From positions 6,056,912 to 6,120,911 of the forward strand of contig NC_087385.1 of assembly GCF_963675165.1 (NCBI RefSeq): 64,000 nucleotides of DNA, in the 5' to 3' direction. Source of the stretch: Halichondria panicea (taxonomy: Eukaryota; Porifera; Demospongiae; Suberitida; Halichondriidae). The notes under the pieces were generated by a model. The model had not been told where the DNA came from. It did no database searches and saw only the letters and a list, made by a program, of their open reading frames with translations. Numbering within the stretch: position 1 is the first letter of the stretch; the number at the start of each line of letters is the position of its first letter. The position numbers and the translations under genes were made by a program. This document shows positions 53,117 to 64,000 of the stretch, in pieces.

Positions 53117-56100
53117 ATGAGTGATGAGAGCAAAGGCTTGGTGAAGTGGAAGGCAGCTCTAGCTGTGGGCGTGGGAGCTGCGGCACTAGCTGGAGGGGCA
53201 CTGCTTGCTTACTATGCGCTGACAAGAAGTCAGAGACGCGCGAGGAGTGAGGAGAATGCAGGGGAGACAGGTACAAGCACTCCGTGTACAAGCCCACCCA
53301 CTACCGACGGAGGCAAAACTAACTCTGGTACCACTTCTCAGGTATAAAGTCATAGCTCTGTACACGGGTAGCTAGGGGATAGCAGTTTAGATGTATCGTA
53401 ACTGGAACTTTGTTTCAATCCTGTATTAAACATACGCTTTAAATATAATTTAATATCGTTAATATTGCCACTATAATTATAGAGTACGTTGGAGAGAGCC
53501 CAGGCCATCAAGCAGCAAGGAAACGAGTTCTACAAGCAGCAAAAGTATGAAGAAGCAATTAAATGCTATAAAGAAGCCATCAGTGTGTGTCCCGTGTCCA
53601 AGCCGGCTGACCTTGCCATCTTCCACCAGAACCTCGCAGCAGTGTACGATGTGATGGTGCGTTCCTTACTGTAGCACTCAATGATGTCTTTACACAAAAT
53701 TATACATTCATATACTCACAGGCCCAAAAAGCAACGGATCCTGACCAAAAGGTAAGCATTGCAGTATTAATCATTGCAATGTTGATTCACCCTGTGTTAA
53801 TGATATTATTGTAGACCAGCTGCTTGCACCAAGTACTGGAGAATTGTACACGAGCGTTTGAGCACAATCCACGCTATGTAAAGGCCATGACACGGAGACT
53901 AAAGGTGTACGAGGCTCTGGGCAGGAGGAAGGAGGCTATCTTAGGTGAGGGGAAGTGTACTAAATAATATATAGATCTAGGCTTTAATTGATCACTGTTG
54001 TAAGAGAAAGCTTCCACAAAACTAGTGTGTGTATGCGAGGCTAGATTGTGATAGACCTTGTTATTCATAATTATTCACATGTACAATGTATAATCAGTGC
54101 ATTTATTCCTTGTAGATGTGACTCGAGTACTGGTGTTGGACGAGAGTCAAGGAAGAGCACTCTCTCAAACTGTCGCCAAGTTGCTAAAAGATTTTGGCCA
54201 GCTTCAAGCCACTGAAAACTTTCCTGTACGTGTCTTTATACCATTCCTAAATTAATGTGTACTTTTTTATCTTTAGAAATTGGGACCACTTGCACCGAGT
54301 AAATCTCTAATCAAGAGCTACTTCCAATCATTCTCCTGGTCTGGTAAGAGCCATTATTTTACACCAGAAAAATTAACATTAACATTGCGTGTGTGTGTGT
54401 GTTACTCTGTAGATGATCTCTCAGAGAGCCGACTAAAGCAGCTTTGGAGTACCAAAACTAAACCTAAAATTGTTGAGCCACCACCAGAAGAGATTCCGAG
54501 GGAGGATGGATCAGAATTGATTACATCCGACCAACCAGAGGCCCAGGAGCTGACAGATGATGCTGACTTCAATGAAGAACCTTTCGTGAAGGCAGCAACT
54601 GCTTTTAGGGAGGAAAAGTATCACGGAATACTGGAGCTTCTCACCGAAGCCATCACTAACGGTAAAGTGTAGACAATGCAGGTGTTCCTATTCATGACGC
54701 TATTGTTGTAGTTTCAACTACTGTTCATGAATTATATGAATTACAAATATATGAAAAAAACAATGGGCCTCCAAAACCCCACAACAGTGTTGTATGTAGT
54801 CATCGTTAATACCTATTCATTTTCCCATTCAGGTAATGCAGTGTTTGTCGCACATGCTCTATTGTTGAGGGGTGCTCTGAACTCACTGTGGAGACAGGGA
54901 CAAAAGGCACTCAAGGATCTGCAGGATGTTGTCAATACACAGGGGCTCTCTAAAGAGGTGTGGGTAGTTGCTGTTCAATGGCCATTTCCCCAGTAATAAT
55001 CACTCAATAGGGCCTTGACAATATTGTGTGCGTGTGTGTGAGGGGAATTGCTTACTCTAAGTTTTCTAAGTCCTAATACTGGGCAAATACCTACCCTCTT
55101 TGTTGTTTTGCACTGTTAACCATGAAGCATTTCTTATACAACTATATATAGGAGATTTGTTGTATGGTCAGTGGTTGTTTCTCTTGTTGCAGATGTACAC
55201 CAATGCGTTGGTGCAGAGAGCGTCCATGATGGCCCTGCATGGTGAGATGGAGAAATGTCACACTTGCTTCACTAAAGCACTGGCCATTGACCCAAACTGT
55301 GCCGATGTGTACATTTACAGAGCTAGAGTGAGTGGACTGAACGTGTGTAGCTACCTCCCCCACGTTCTCGTGTTATGTGTTATTGCTTACATGTACTGAT
55401 AATACCCATTTACAGTATTGGTGAGTTGATTATGTGGTGATTGTTAGTAAACTGAGGGCATATTTTTCGGAGGGCCCACCACAGTTTGTCCACTATCACT
55501 TTAATTTTCTTGTATACATACAGTGCCTTCAGCTTTGAGAGTAAATTTAACCACAGAGTGAATAGTTGTACTTAAATCTATCTCAAGATTGGAACATTTC
55601 TAAGAAATTGTGCTGATACCATTGTGTAGGTGAATAAATAAGCTACAACCTTATTTGAAAATAAATCCCCAAAAGTTGTTGTAGTGGGAAATCATTTTAG
55701 GTAAAAATGGAGGTGATCGTAAAATATATATGTAACATGAAATATCTCTGGAACTAAATTATTTCTGGACAACTTTTTTGTATCAAAAGATAGAAAATTT
55801 AATGTGCAAAAACAATTAGACCTTAGCCGACAAATTTGCTTGAGTTCCATCGCTAAGCGAAAAGGCACCTAAAATATCCCATAATTGAGTATTAATCAGT
55901 ACGTGTATTTATGTAAGCTATACGTAACCATGCATATGTTAGCTTAACTATTCAGGAATGTTGTGCCAAAGTTCCATACCTTAGCCGAAAACAATTGGTC
56001 TTTTCCATCGCTAAGCGATTGTCCACTATAGAAAAATGTTGGTGGTTTATAAACCACCACATACCCACCACCTTTGGTTGCCATGGAAATATTTTTGGAT

Positions 56101-57659
56101 ATGTTTTAGATAATTTGTTCACCAACACAATGGTATCATCATATTTTCTTAGAAATGTTCCAATCTCAAAATATTTACATTTATGTACTAACACGTACCA
56201 AAATTGCGTTTATTTACTCTATAGACTAAAGGCACTGTATCTATTTGGTACTATATCTGTATCATGTGACTGTGTTTACATTTGTTACACTTTGAGCGGA
56301 TGTTTGATTTTGATTGACTTGAAAATCTTTGTACACTCTTTCCTGCCTCCCTTGCAGCTTGTCCTAGAGTCTGAGGAGCAGCAATCGTTCACTAGTACAG
56401 TAGTGGAGGACCTAGAGAAGGGACAGTCCCTTGCCCCCACCTCCCCTCAGGCCGCCTACCTCCTCTCCTCTGCCTATCACAGGATGGCCGGGATGCAGCA
56501 GTCCATGCAGTTACTCGAGACAGCAAGGGGACTGTTCACTGAGGCTATTCAGAAGTTTCCTGACTTTGGAGATGGTCTCCTACTTTATGCAATGGTGTGT
56601 GAAATGGAAATTTAAGTAATTTGTGTGTTTGTAAACATGCAGTGTGGCTCTCTATAGTAATAAGATAGTATGTATTATAATTATGTAGTAGGCTCTAGTC
56701 AATGGCTTAACGATAACGTTTCTGTGCTTTCTTTGTAGTTCTTACAAGACGCCAACCAGGTGAAAGAAGCACAGGAGATTCTGAACAAAGTGATCAAACT
56801 GGAACCAGATAACCCCATCGGGCATTTCACATTAGGGTGAGTAACACAGTTCCTTGTAGAGAAGCCATTCTCATACAACCACGTGTATTTTGTAGGCCTA
56901 TAGTTAAGTTATGGTGTGAAGTGTTCTAATCCCTCGCTCTCTTTACAGACTAACCACCCTCATGGTGACCCAGGACATTGACAGAGCAGTGGAGCACATG
57001 GAGACTGCCATCGCTAAAGATAACAGCTGTGTTCAGGCTTACAATACACTGGCTACCATTGAAATGCAAAGGTCAGTGAATGAATGAGAGTGCTGTGCAC
57101 TGGTCATGCAGCATTAAGCATGGAGTGCTCTGAGCTAATTCCTTGGTATTTAAGATGCGTGCACTTTAGACTATCTTAAAGGTGTACGTGCACTGCTGTG
57201 TTACAAAAGGCAGATACATACGTGTTCTCCCTATGTGTACTCCCTATGTGTACTCCCTACTAATTGCTCAGTTTCTCAGTACATTACACAGGAAATAAGC
57301 AAGCTTTGTAATCAAGTAATTGCTGTCTTCCAATAATTATATTCACTCTCCCCCCCCATTGTCCTCCCCCTTTCTTCCCCACTATTGATTGACAAGCCTT
57401 CCCCACTCCTAACCTAACATTCTATTTCCCAATCAAGCCATCATGATCCCTATTGTATCCCTACAGAAACAACTCAGAGAGAGCCATGGATATGTACGAC
57501 AAGGCCATATCTTACTCCCGCTCTGAGGCTGAGATGTCCCAGGCATACATCTCCCGGGAGGTCGTGACGGCCCAAAACCAAGCCTGTAAAGAATACGGAG
57601 TGACACAGTCTGAGCTGGCAAGCAGGGCGTTCGGTGCCTCTGGTGCTGGAGCGTACTGA
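53117..57659 (+). CDS. TOMM70: TOM70, mitochondrial import receptor subunit
   Basis: Starts MSDESKGLVKWKAALAVGVG; residues 13-35 form the N-terminal membrane anchor (AALAGGALLAYYAL) followed by basic SQRRARSE and a Ser/Thr/Gly linker. TPR motifs follow: ERAQAIKQQGNEFYKQQKYE, the clamp-type NLAAVYDVM exon, AFEHNPRYVKAMTRRLKVYE and so on. The TOM70 middle region (SKSLIKSYFQSFSW, DDLSESRLKQLW) comes next, then C-terminal TPRs (FTEAIQKFPDFGDGLLLYAM, LNKVIKLEPDNPIGHFTLG, AMDMYDKAIS). Ends GASGAGAY, stop TGA. It docks Hsp70/Hsp90-bound carrier preproteins on the outer mitochondrial membrane and passes them to TOM40. The large intron 55330-56355 contains a palindromic element. Ordering and signature segments match animal TOM70. 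Confidence 0.92.
55519..56239. mobile_element. MITE-like palindromic element in TOM70 intron
   Basis: The ends are inverted repeats (TACAGTGCC at 55519 against GGCACTGTA ending 56239). Further arms pair as well: GATTGGAACATTTCTAAGAA near 55589 against TTCTTAGAAATGTTCCAATC near 56145, and ATACCATTGTGTAGGTGAA against TTCACCAACACAATGGTAT. Two inner blocks with CCTTAGCCGA and CCATCGCTAAGCGA are direct relatives of one another. No coding capacity; about 720 bp. Confidence 0.75.
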
Positions 57660-58032
57660 TTAGAACTGTTGTCCTTGTACTGTCGTAGCTGTGCTCAATC
57701 AATGTGTGCATTATCATTAAAGTATTATAGTCACTGTTGGTTTTAATTAATTTGATAATGAGATATATACCTTTTCTGATGGCTATAATTATCATGATTA
57801 ATTGAATCAAATTGTGTGAAGTTATATTTAATGGCGTGACGTGCTTTAATGTGGTCATGCTCCTACAGCTTAATGGATACATCTGCTTGCATGCACATAG
57901 CATAGCAGACAGATAGCTCAGAAATGTTGGAATGTTGCTTTTTAATTTTTAATATAGAAGAATCAATAAATAATCTTGTGAAATGACACACACATAACAT
58001 AAACATTAACAATAAGTGCACGATTGCCTCTT
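57660..58032. other. Convergent 3' region TOM70 / filamin-repeat gene
   Basis: About 370 bp, AT-rich, containing an ATTAAA near 57717 that could serve as TOM70 polyadenylation signal and, on the minus strand, an AATAAA-like stretch region near 57965. No coding sequence. Confidence 0.4.
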
Positions 58033-60169
58033 CTACAGTTCTACTGTCTGTCCTTTCAAGTGTTTATGCTTAAACCTTCCACTGCTTCTCCACACCTGCA
58101 ACCAGCTCCCATTGATACCCACATTTGTCACATTCTCCAGGAAGATATCGTGTGCCTTGTCCAGTGTGTTCACTTCATCCTCTCCTCTCTTGCTCTTCGA
58201 AACACTGATGTTGAATGGACTCAGAGGTATGGGTCTATCAGACCACTTCACATTCATTAGGTAGGACCCAGCCAAACGACTACGATATGTAACATGTATC
58301 AGTCCGGTTGAGGAATTCTTTGTAGTAGTGATATCGAACAAATCTTGGTTGCCATTGATACTGACAGAGAGTAAACCGAACCCAGCCCTGCTCACGTCCA
58401 CAGTGAAGTCCCCCTCTCTGTTCAGAGTGGTTCCTACTAGGCCGGGGCCCCATGCTCGCACTAGTTGAGGGGTGGCGACCGGATCGATAATTGTGGTGAC
58501 AAACGGACTACCCACGATGTGCGTGTCTCTGAACTTGATACTAACGGGATACTTGCCAGTTTTCTCAGGTTTTAGGACACAGCTGCATATAGTGAAAGTA
58601 TAGATCAGAATGAAAAACTTTCTGAATTGCCTATGTGGGTGCTATACATGTAAAACCTTACTACAAACAATAACATTGATTCCTCATTCGAAAGCAATGT
58701 TTATATAAACAAGCAATACATGTATCTCACCAATAACAATCATTGCTAGAGTCCCACAGTGCATGTCCAAGTGTCTCCTTCCCAGCACTGTCTCGAGCAC
58801 TGATCTTCAGAGCTCCCTTCCCTTGTACACAACCTAGAGGCTTGACTTTAAAGCATATCGTATCGCCAAGAGTGACATCTCCTGTGGGGCGATCAGCCAC
58901 TGCCAATGACGGTGAGGTGCAGGCTACCTGAAATGGTGATCCAGGAGCTCGTGCCTCCCCCCATTGTATAGAAATTGTGTACACACCAGGCGTCTTGGGG
59001 TAGTAACTAACGTCAAAATGGAGTGGGGATCGCGAAGAAACCACTGTTTCGACTCTCTTGTTGTTGATATCGTGAATATCGACCTTCAATACTCCTTGAT
59101 GCTTACAGCTTTTCTCTGCTTTCACACTGAATAAATTCCATGCTCCAGCTTGTGCCGATTCCAAACCTAGACCCTCAGCTGTACAGTCGGCTAGCTCATT
59201 GAATTGCAATCTGAATGGGGAACCAGTGATGTGGACATTGTCATATTTAACTGCCAGTACACATTCCAAACTCAAACCAGGATTGAATTCTAGCATATAT
59301 TGATGTTTACGTGTTCTTGAGACAACCAAATCGACCGGTTTGTTACTAGCAGTGTCTCTTACTCCAGCTTTCAGTTGACCAAAACCAGCTTCAATTGTGT
59401 CAACTTGCAGTACTACTTTAGTGCCTAATCTGTGTTGTGGGGTGGAGGTAGAGAGCGTACATTTTGATGCATCACCAGGGTAACCAAACTCGGCACTGAA
59501 CGGGCTGCCATAGATATGTTTGCCAGAATAAATGAGAGAAAGTTCATGTTTTCCAGTCTCCAAGGGAACTATTTTGCACAAGTAGGTTTGAGGGTGGCCT
59601 GGCGGAGTGGCTATTTCAATCCTTGCAGCAGTAGGTGGAGACACACTGAAAATGAGGTTTCCTTCTTCCAAATCGGAGCAGTCTAACTTGAACTTGTGAG
59701 CAATTCCCAGTCGATATCGAGTACTTTGCAAATTCAGTCCATTACTATAAATCTGTGTTCTTGGGAACTTAAAAAGCAATGAAAACGGACTCCCTCTAAT
59801 GTGTGATCCATTCCACAAGACGTCAAGTTGGTACTTTCCAGGTTTAGAAGCAGTGATTTCACATCTTTCGACTCCTTTGCACTCCTCACTTGCTCTCACT
59901 TTTGCCTCAGCAGGTCCAGTCATAGAAAACTCAAGTCTATTCTTCAAATACAGTGTGTTCTTCTTGGAGACACGGACAGTCACTGAGTCTCTACCACACG
60001 GTAATGGATTTTGGATCTTCTGCTCATCTTTTTCAAGCATAAAACATTTGATGGCTTCGACATGAGCTTCTGCAGCAGTCTGTACTACAGAAGGCTCCAC
60101 AATTGCCTTCTCAGAAGTAGCCATCTGTTTCCTGGCCAGAAATGATTGAATCTCCCTTGCTAAATTCAT
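58033..60169 (-). CDS. Filamin-type repeat protein without actin-binding domain
   Basis: Two exons: 58727-60169 and 58033-58581. It starts MNLAREIQSFLARKQMATSE, a helical N-terminus of about 70 residues, followed by six immunoglobulin-like filamin repeats. Each ends in the family signature: HIRGSPFSL, HIYGSPFSAEF, HITGSPFRLQF, RAPGSPFQVAC, HIVGSPFVTT and PIPLSPFNIS. Other conserved turns are GKYQLDVLWNG, GKHELSLIYSGKH, GVYTISIQWGEA and GSYLMNVKWSD. Total about 660 residues, stop TAG at 58033. There are no calponin-homology domains, no RING, B-box or NHL. Likely a cytoplasmic scaffold using strand-addition binding as in filamins; a lineage-specific filamin relative. The intron joins in phase 2. 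Confidence 0.8.
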
Positions 60170-60859
60170 AGCAGCTAGCAACACGATTACAATCCACTGT
60201 TAGTTACTCTTGCAACACAAAAATACTGCAGTTATGGAAACTTCCCAGCTGTTTTACTTTCATATACAAGCTCTTACTAGCACTATGTATGTATGTATGT
60301 AGCAATCTTTCTAAGTAAACTTTTCTAAGGACTAGGTCTATAGCTGCATGACACTTTGCAGTTTGAATTCACACAATTGATCACTACTAATGTTTGCAAC
60401 ATGCACTCAGGGAAGCTGCTGTATAGGGAGCGTTGATTGCGTGGTATTTCAACAATGTGTCAGTACTTCCTTAGTCTGGGAAAGCACACTAACAACTTTG
60501 TTCAAAGGAAGTTGAACACAGAAGCCACTCTACACCGACAACCGTCTGTACCACAATGTGTGCATACAAACCAAATACACCGCTTTAAGAGGGCAAACAT
60601 ACACATACTAGTTGTATCCCTGGACAGAATTAGTAAGCTTTGAACAAGATCATAGAAGAAAATGGTACTGTATGATTGATGTTGGGTCAAATATCAACCC
60701 CACACATGATAATGAAAGGAATGCACAACAGTCTACTAATGTGACATATGCTGTCACAGTACACCTCAGCAACAAAAAATTTATAGAGTAACACACACCC
60801 TAAATGAATAAATTTGATCAGCTTATAGAGTTACCGTTCTTCAGTTATTTAGGAGGGGC
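60170..60859. other. Intergenic region between filamin-repeat gene and ASCC2
   Basis: About 690 bp holding the promoter of the leftward filamin-repeat gene and the 3' UTR of ASCC2. No supported coding region; one GTAT microrepeat near 60285. Confidence 0.4.
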
Positions 60860-63800
60860 TCACATTCCTCGAGACCTCTTCTTGTCAGCCATTGCCTTTC
60901 TGTTGTGGTTGCCTCTCTTGCTTTTGTTCTTCTCTTTGAGTTGACGAGCTCTCTCGCTCTCCACTGGTGGTTTAACCTCTGAACTCTGCCCTTTTGAACT
61001 CTGGGGTTTCCGAGAAGACAGATTGAAAGGTTTTGATTTGGGCATGGAATCGTTAGATGGCCTTTTAAGTATAGTCACATTGCTTGGAGGTCTAGTCATA
61101 TGACTGGCGCCCGATGATTGTTCCTCTGAGCTCTCATTCAAGTCTGGAAACTGAGAGTAGTGTCGTGAATACCGTCCCTTGTCATTCAACCTGCACGTAC
61201 ACAATCAATACAGAGGGCAATAAGCTGCAGATCCAGCACACAATACAGTACACTCTCTAAAGTTTGCTCATTACAGTTGAACAATATCAAAGGAGCTATA
61301 CTCACCGTCTCACAGAGAAGAGGTCCTCTGCTGAGTCATTGTCAGCTGCTCCCACCACGTGAGAGTCATACGTATCATCATACTCATCACTGTACTGGTC
61401 AAACTCGTACTGGTCGCCTGAAACTCCGCCCCATTCCCTCGGCTCCTCATACGTCCAGGAGGTCTCCACGTCATACTGCTGATAGGTCTCTCGTGTCTCC
61501 TCCAGGTGTGTCTTGTCGTTGAGAACAGCCGAGGAGGAGGTGGGGTCAAACCTGCATGGGGAAATTACTTACTATTATCAATAGCAAAAGTCATTACATT
61601 TTCAATTGTGATGCGACAAGCACTAATATAAGCTGTGAATTGGAAATAAAAGGGAATCACCTTTTTCCAAAGTGTACTCTGGACATATCCACACTGACAT
61701 CTTTGTTGAACACATCGAACTCATCGTCATCATACACATTTAGCCGATCATCCAGCACACTGGTAGCAGTGCTTTCATCTGGTGGAGCAGTGTCTTCAGT
61801 TTTTGGCTGTGATGATGTTTTCTTTAAGTCCTCCGTTGACGGATTCTGGTTCATTGCTCTAAGATGTGGGGGCAGGTTGTCCTCCAGAATACGATCCACC
61901 ACCGTCTCAGGACTGTTGCCAAACTCATTCAGGCAGAGCTACAAAGACCAAGAATTATCATTCAAATTTAACAAAGTAGTCACGGATCTAAACATAATCA
62001 TTAGATAGGCCTTTTAAAGGGCTACAAAATACATATTGTGGAATTGTACAACCTAACGTTACTGGCACTCAAAGTTAATTATCGAAACAGGTCCATTTCG
62101 GACAAATCACCAACGCCATGAAGTACACTGCACTGCACACACACACCTCAATAAAGGCATCCCCAAGATGAGGTAGCAACTCTTTGACATGGGACACCAG
62201 TTTAGCATCACGCCCAGCAGTCTTCTTCTCCTTCATCTTTGGTACCTCCAGTGATGAAATAATGTAGTCAAAATGAGACTCTGGTCTGGGAGGAGAGTGA
62301 AGGAACCTACGATGTACAGTGTAGCCTACCGACAGTATTCATTATTCATGTATTCATTGTACAATACAGTATGGTAAAGATTGGGCCATCTGCACGGTAT
62401 AAGGTAACTCCTATCAAACAGCAGTACAATGACTGAGGGTGACTAGTGTAGGGATCCACCGATCCCTAGTCGGCATAGTTAATGGTTAGTACTACTGATC
62501 GTCTCTTCGAACTCCTAAAACTTTCGTTCGTTGATTAATGAAATCATGGGATACAGTTCAGGGTGTAGTTGTCGCATCTCTTGCACAACACTGGCTAGGT
62601 TGTAATGCTTCTCATACTCACGAAGGAAACTGCAGAGAACAGCAACACTTGTGCTGATACATGAACCAACGTACAGTAACCTAGCCTAGTGTTCACGGTG
62701 GCTCACCTCTTCTCAGTCAGCACTGTGGTCACGGCTGAAATGAAACTGTCGAGTGGGATTTGTGACGATTCCCCGGCCTCTATGAAGCTGGGGTCAAAGT
62801 ACAATCGCAGGATACTGTTAACAATCCATGTGGAGTCCTTCTTGAAATTCCTGAAACGAGCTTTCACAAAGGAAGCACTGGAGTGGACAAGATGCTTTGT
62901 AATGCTATTTCCAGTATGTACATGTATATAGAAAGTATAGTGCAGTGGTGGTTTGATGGTTTGGTGCTCTGGTATACAATGTCGCTCTTGATATGTATGC
63001 ACACGCAATAACTACACAGCAATGCAGATTGACGTACTCTGAGACGTCCCGGCATACTTCCAGCCATCGCGTTTGCAGAACAGGCACCACGGACTCGTAG
63101 AAGGCAACAAGAGTCTCCACAAACTCTCCGTGCATGAGCGCCTCGGTAGCTGGAGGATACACGTCTAGGAAAGCCTTGAGTGTGGAGGTGATGTCACTCA
63201 TGTAGAGGATGAGGTCAGACAGCTCCACTGGAGACAGACTGCAGGGGGGGGCAAGGGATACAATAGTAGAACATGATGACTATGCAGTAGAAGTTTTGGA
63301 CTGAAATACTGCATGTACAGTGATAGCTGTAGGGTTCAGTTTAATTTGGTGAGCAAGCTATTATCGTCTTTCCTATGTCTGCCCAAAAAATAGTAGAGAA
63401 AGGTCATTAGGTAATGGCTGACTTACATTTTAGGTTGCTCTATGAGCAGCATTGGTTTCTGAACAGGTAGAACCTCATCAGAAACTTTCTTGAAAATCTG
63501 TCAAACACATGCAGGGAGATAGGGGGTGGATAGAATTATGTTTTTCATAGGCTCACTTTAGCAAAACTGCGCACAGCCAGTGACCAGTCTTGTTTGTATT
63601 GTGGCTGCCATTTGAATACATTGGCCACCAGTTTGGCTAGCAAGGCCTTGTTGGAGTTGCCGTAGAGAATGCATAAATCAATCAGTTTAGGCACGTCGAA
63701 TAAGTACTTCTGATAGATGATGTCTGCATGAGCAGCTGGTGTAAAATAATGAGCCTGAGGGTGTGTGTGTGGGGGGGAGGGGAGGGTGTGTGTGTCACAT

Positions 63801-64000
63801 GTATGTGTGTATTGCATCAAAAAATCTCCACCTCAGATTCTTTAGCTGTGGACATTCTGAGAAATGTCATAAACATTCTCTTGTGGATGTTTCTTTGCGT
63901 CTCTTTAACGTTCAGAGGAAGGTTCAAGGGTCGATCATAGCTCCTGAATACATAAAGACACCATTATCTTACACCCCATCACTCCCACTGTAAGTACCTA
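60860..64000 (-). CDS. ASCC2: ASCC2, activating signal cointegrator 1 complex subunit 2 (5' end beyond window)
   Basis: The N-terminal part in view (63830-63960) reads LNVKETQRNVHKRMFMTFLR and MSTAKESE, then YQKYLFDVPKLIDLCILYGN and ALLAKLVANVFKWQPQYKQD, matching the ASCC3-binding helical region of human ASCC2. Next are LSPVELSDLILYMSDITSTL, a middle helical section, and the CUE domain, which binds K63-linked ubiquitin, split over exons at 62140-62200 and 61700-61940 (LVSHVKELLPHLGDAF, NSPETVVDRILEDNLPPHLR). Then NVYDDDEFDVFNKDVSVDMS and RVHFGKR, an acidic YDDTYDSHVVGAADNDSAED exon and a basic tail (NHNRKAMADKKRSRGM, stop TGA at 60860). Role: with ASCC3, splits collided ribosomes and recruits alkylation repair. 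The start codon is outside the window. Confidence 0.92.

Overview
The window is eukaryotic, intron-rich and gene-dense, with GT-AG introns mostly of about 50-300 bp. The gene content is animal: two paralogous fibrillar-type collagens, an ETS factor with a pointed domain, a Na+/K+-ATPase alpha subunit, TOM70, NFRKB (INO80), ASCC2 and a SECIS-binding protein. Compact genes, a short fibrillar C-propeptide and lineage-specific decayed collagen-like pieces suggest an early-branching metazoan, most likely a sponge (probably a demosponge). That taxonomic call is an inference. All spliced genes below are given as genomic spans that include introns; splice sites were read by eye.

Layout. 1-5406 (-): 5' part of a fibrillar-type collagen with a cysteine-rich N-terminal module; its 3' end lies outside the window. 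6228-8254 (-): RIIa-domain (SPA17/CABYR/ropporin-like) protein with an acidic tail encoded partly by six perfectly spaced exon+intron cassettes. 9324-17491 (+): complete second fibrillar collagen with the classical 54-bp exon pattern and a COLFI domain. 18012-21318 (-): SECISBP2-like protein. 21.3-33.9 kb: no intact conserved gene; it holds duplicated and decayed pieces of a minus-strand collagen-like gene family, several minisatellites, a possible type II membrane protein 5' end and a decayed Penelope-like reverse transcriptase. 33884-39563 (-): NFRKB. 39835-40346 (+): stand-alone pointed (PNT) domain protein. 40688-44053 (-): PNT+ETS transcription factor. 44505-52797 (+): Na+/K+-ATPase alpha, whose 2-kb intron hosts two single-exon paralogous secreted-protein genes on the same strand. 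53117-57659 (+): TOM70. 58033-60169 (-): protein made of six filamin-type repeats without an actin-binding domain. 60860-64000 (-): ASCC2, 5' end outside the window.

The housekeeping genes are not a pathway cluster: they cover chromatin remodelling, ion transport, mitochondrial import, ribosome quality control and selenoprotein synthesis. Arrangement is typical of compact genomes, with head-to-head pairs (NFRKB/PNT, ETS/ATPase) separated by 270-450 bp. The most unusual items are the exon-cassette minisatellite, the nested secreted-protein pair, the PNT-only gene beside a full PNT-ETS gene, an intron almost completely made of a TIR-bearing palindromic element, and the modular decayed collagen-like cluster.
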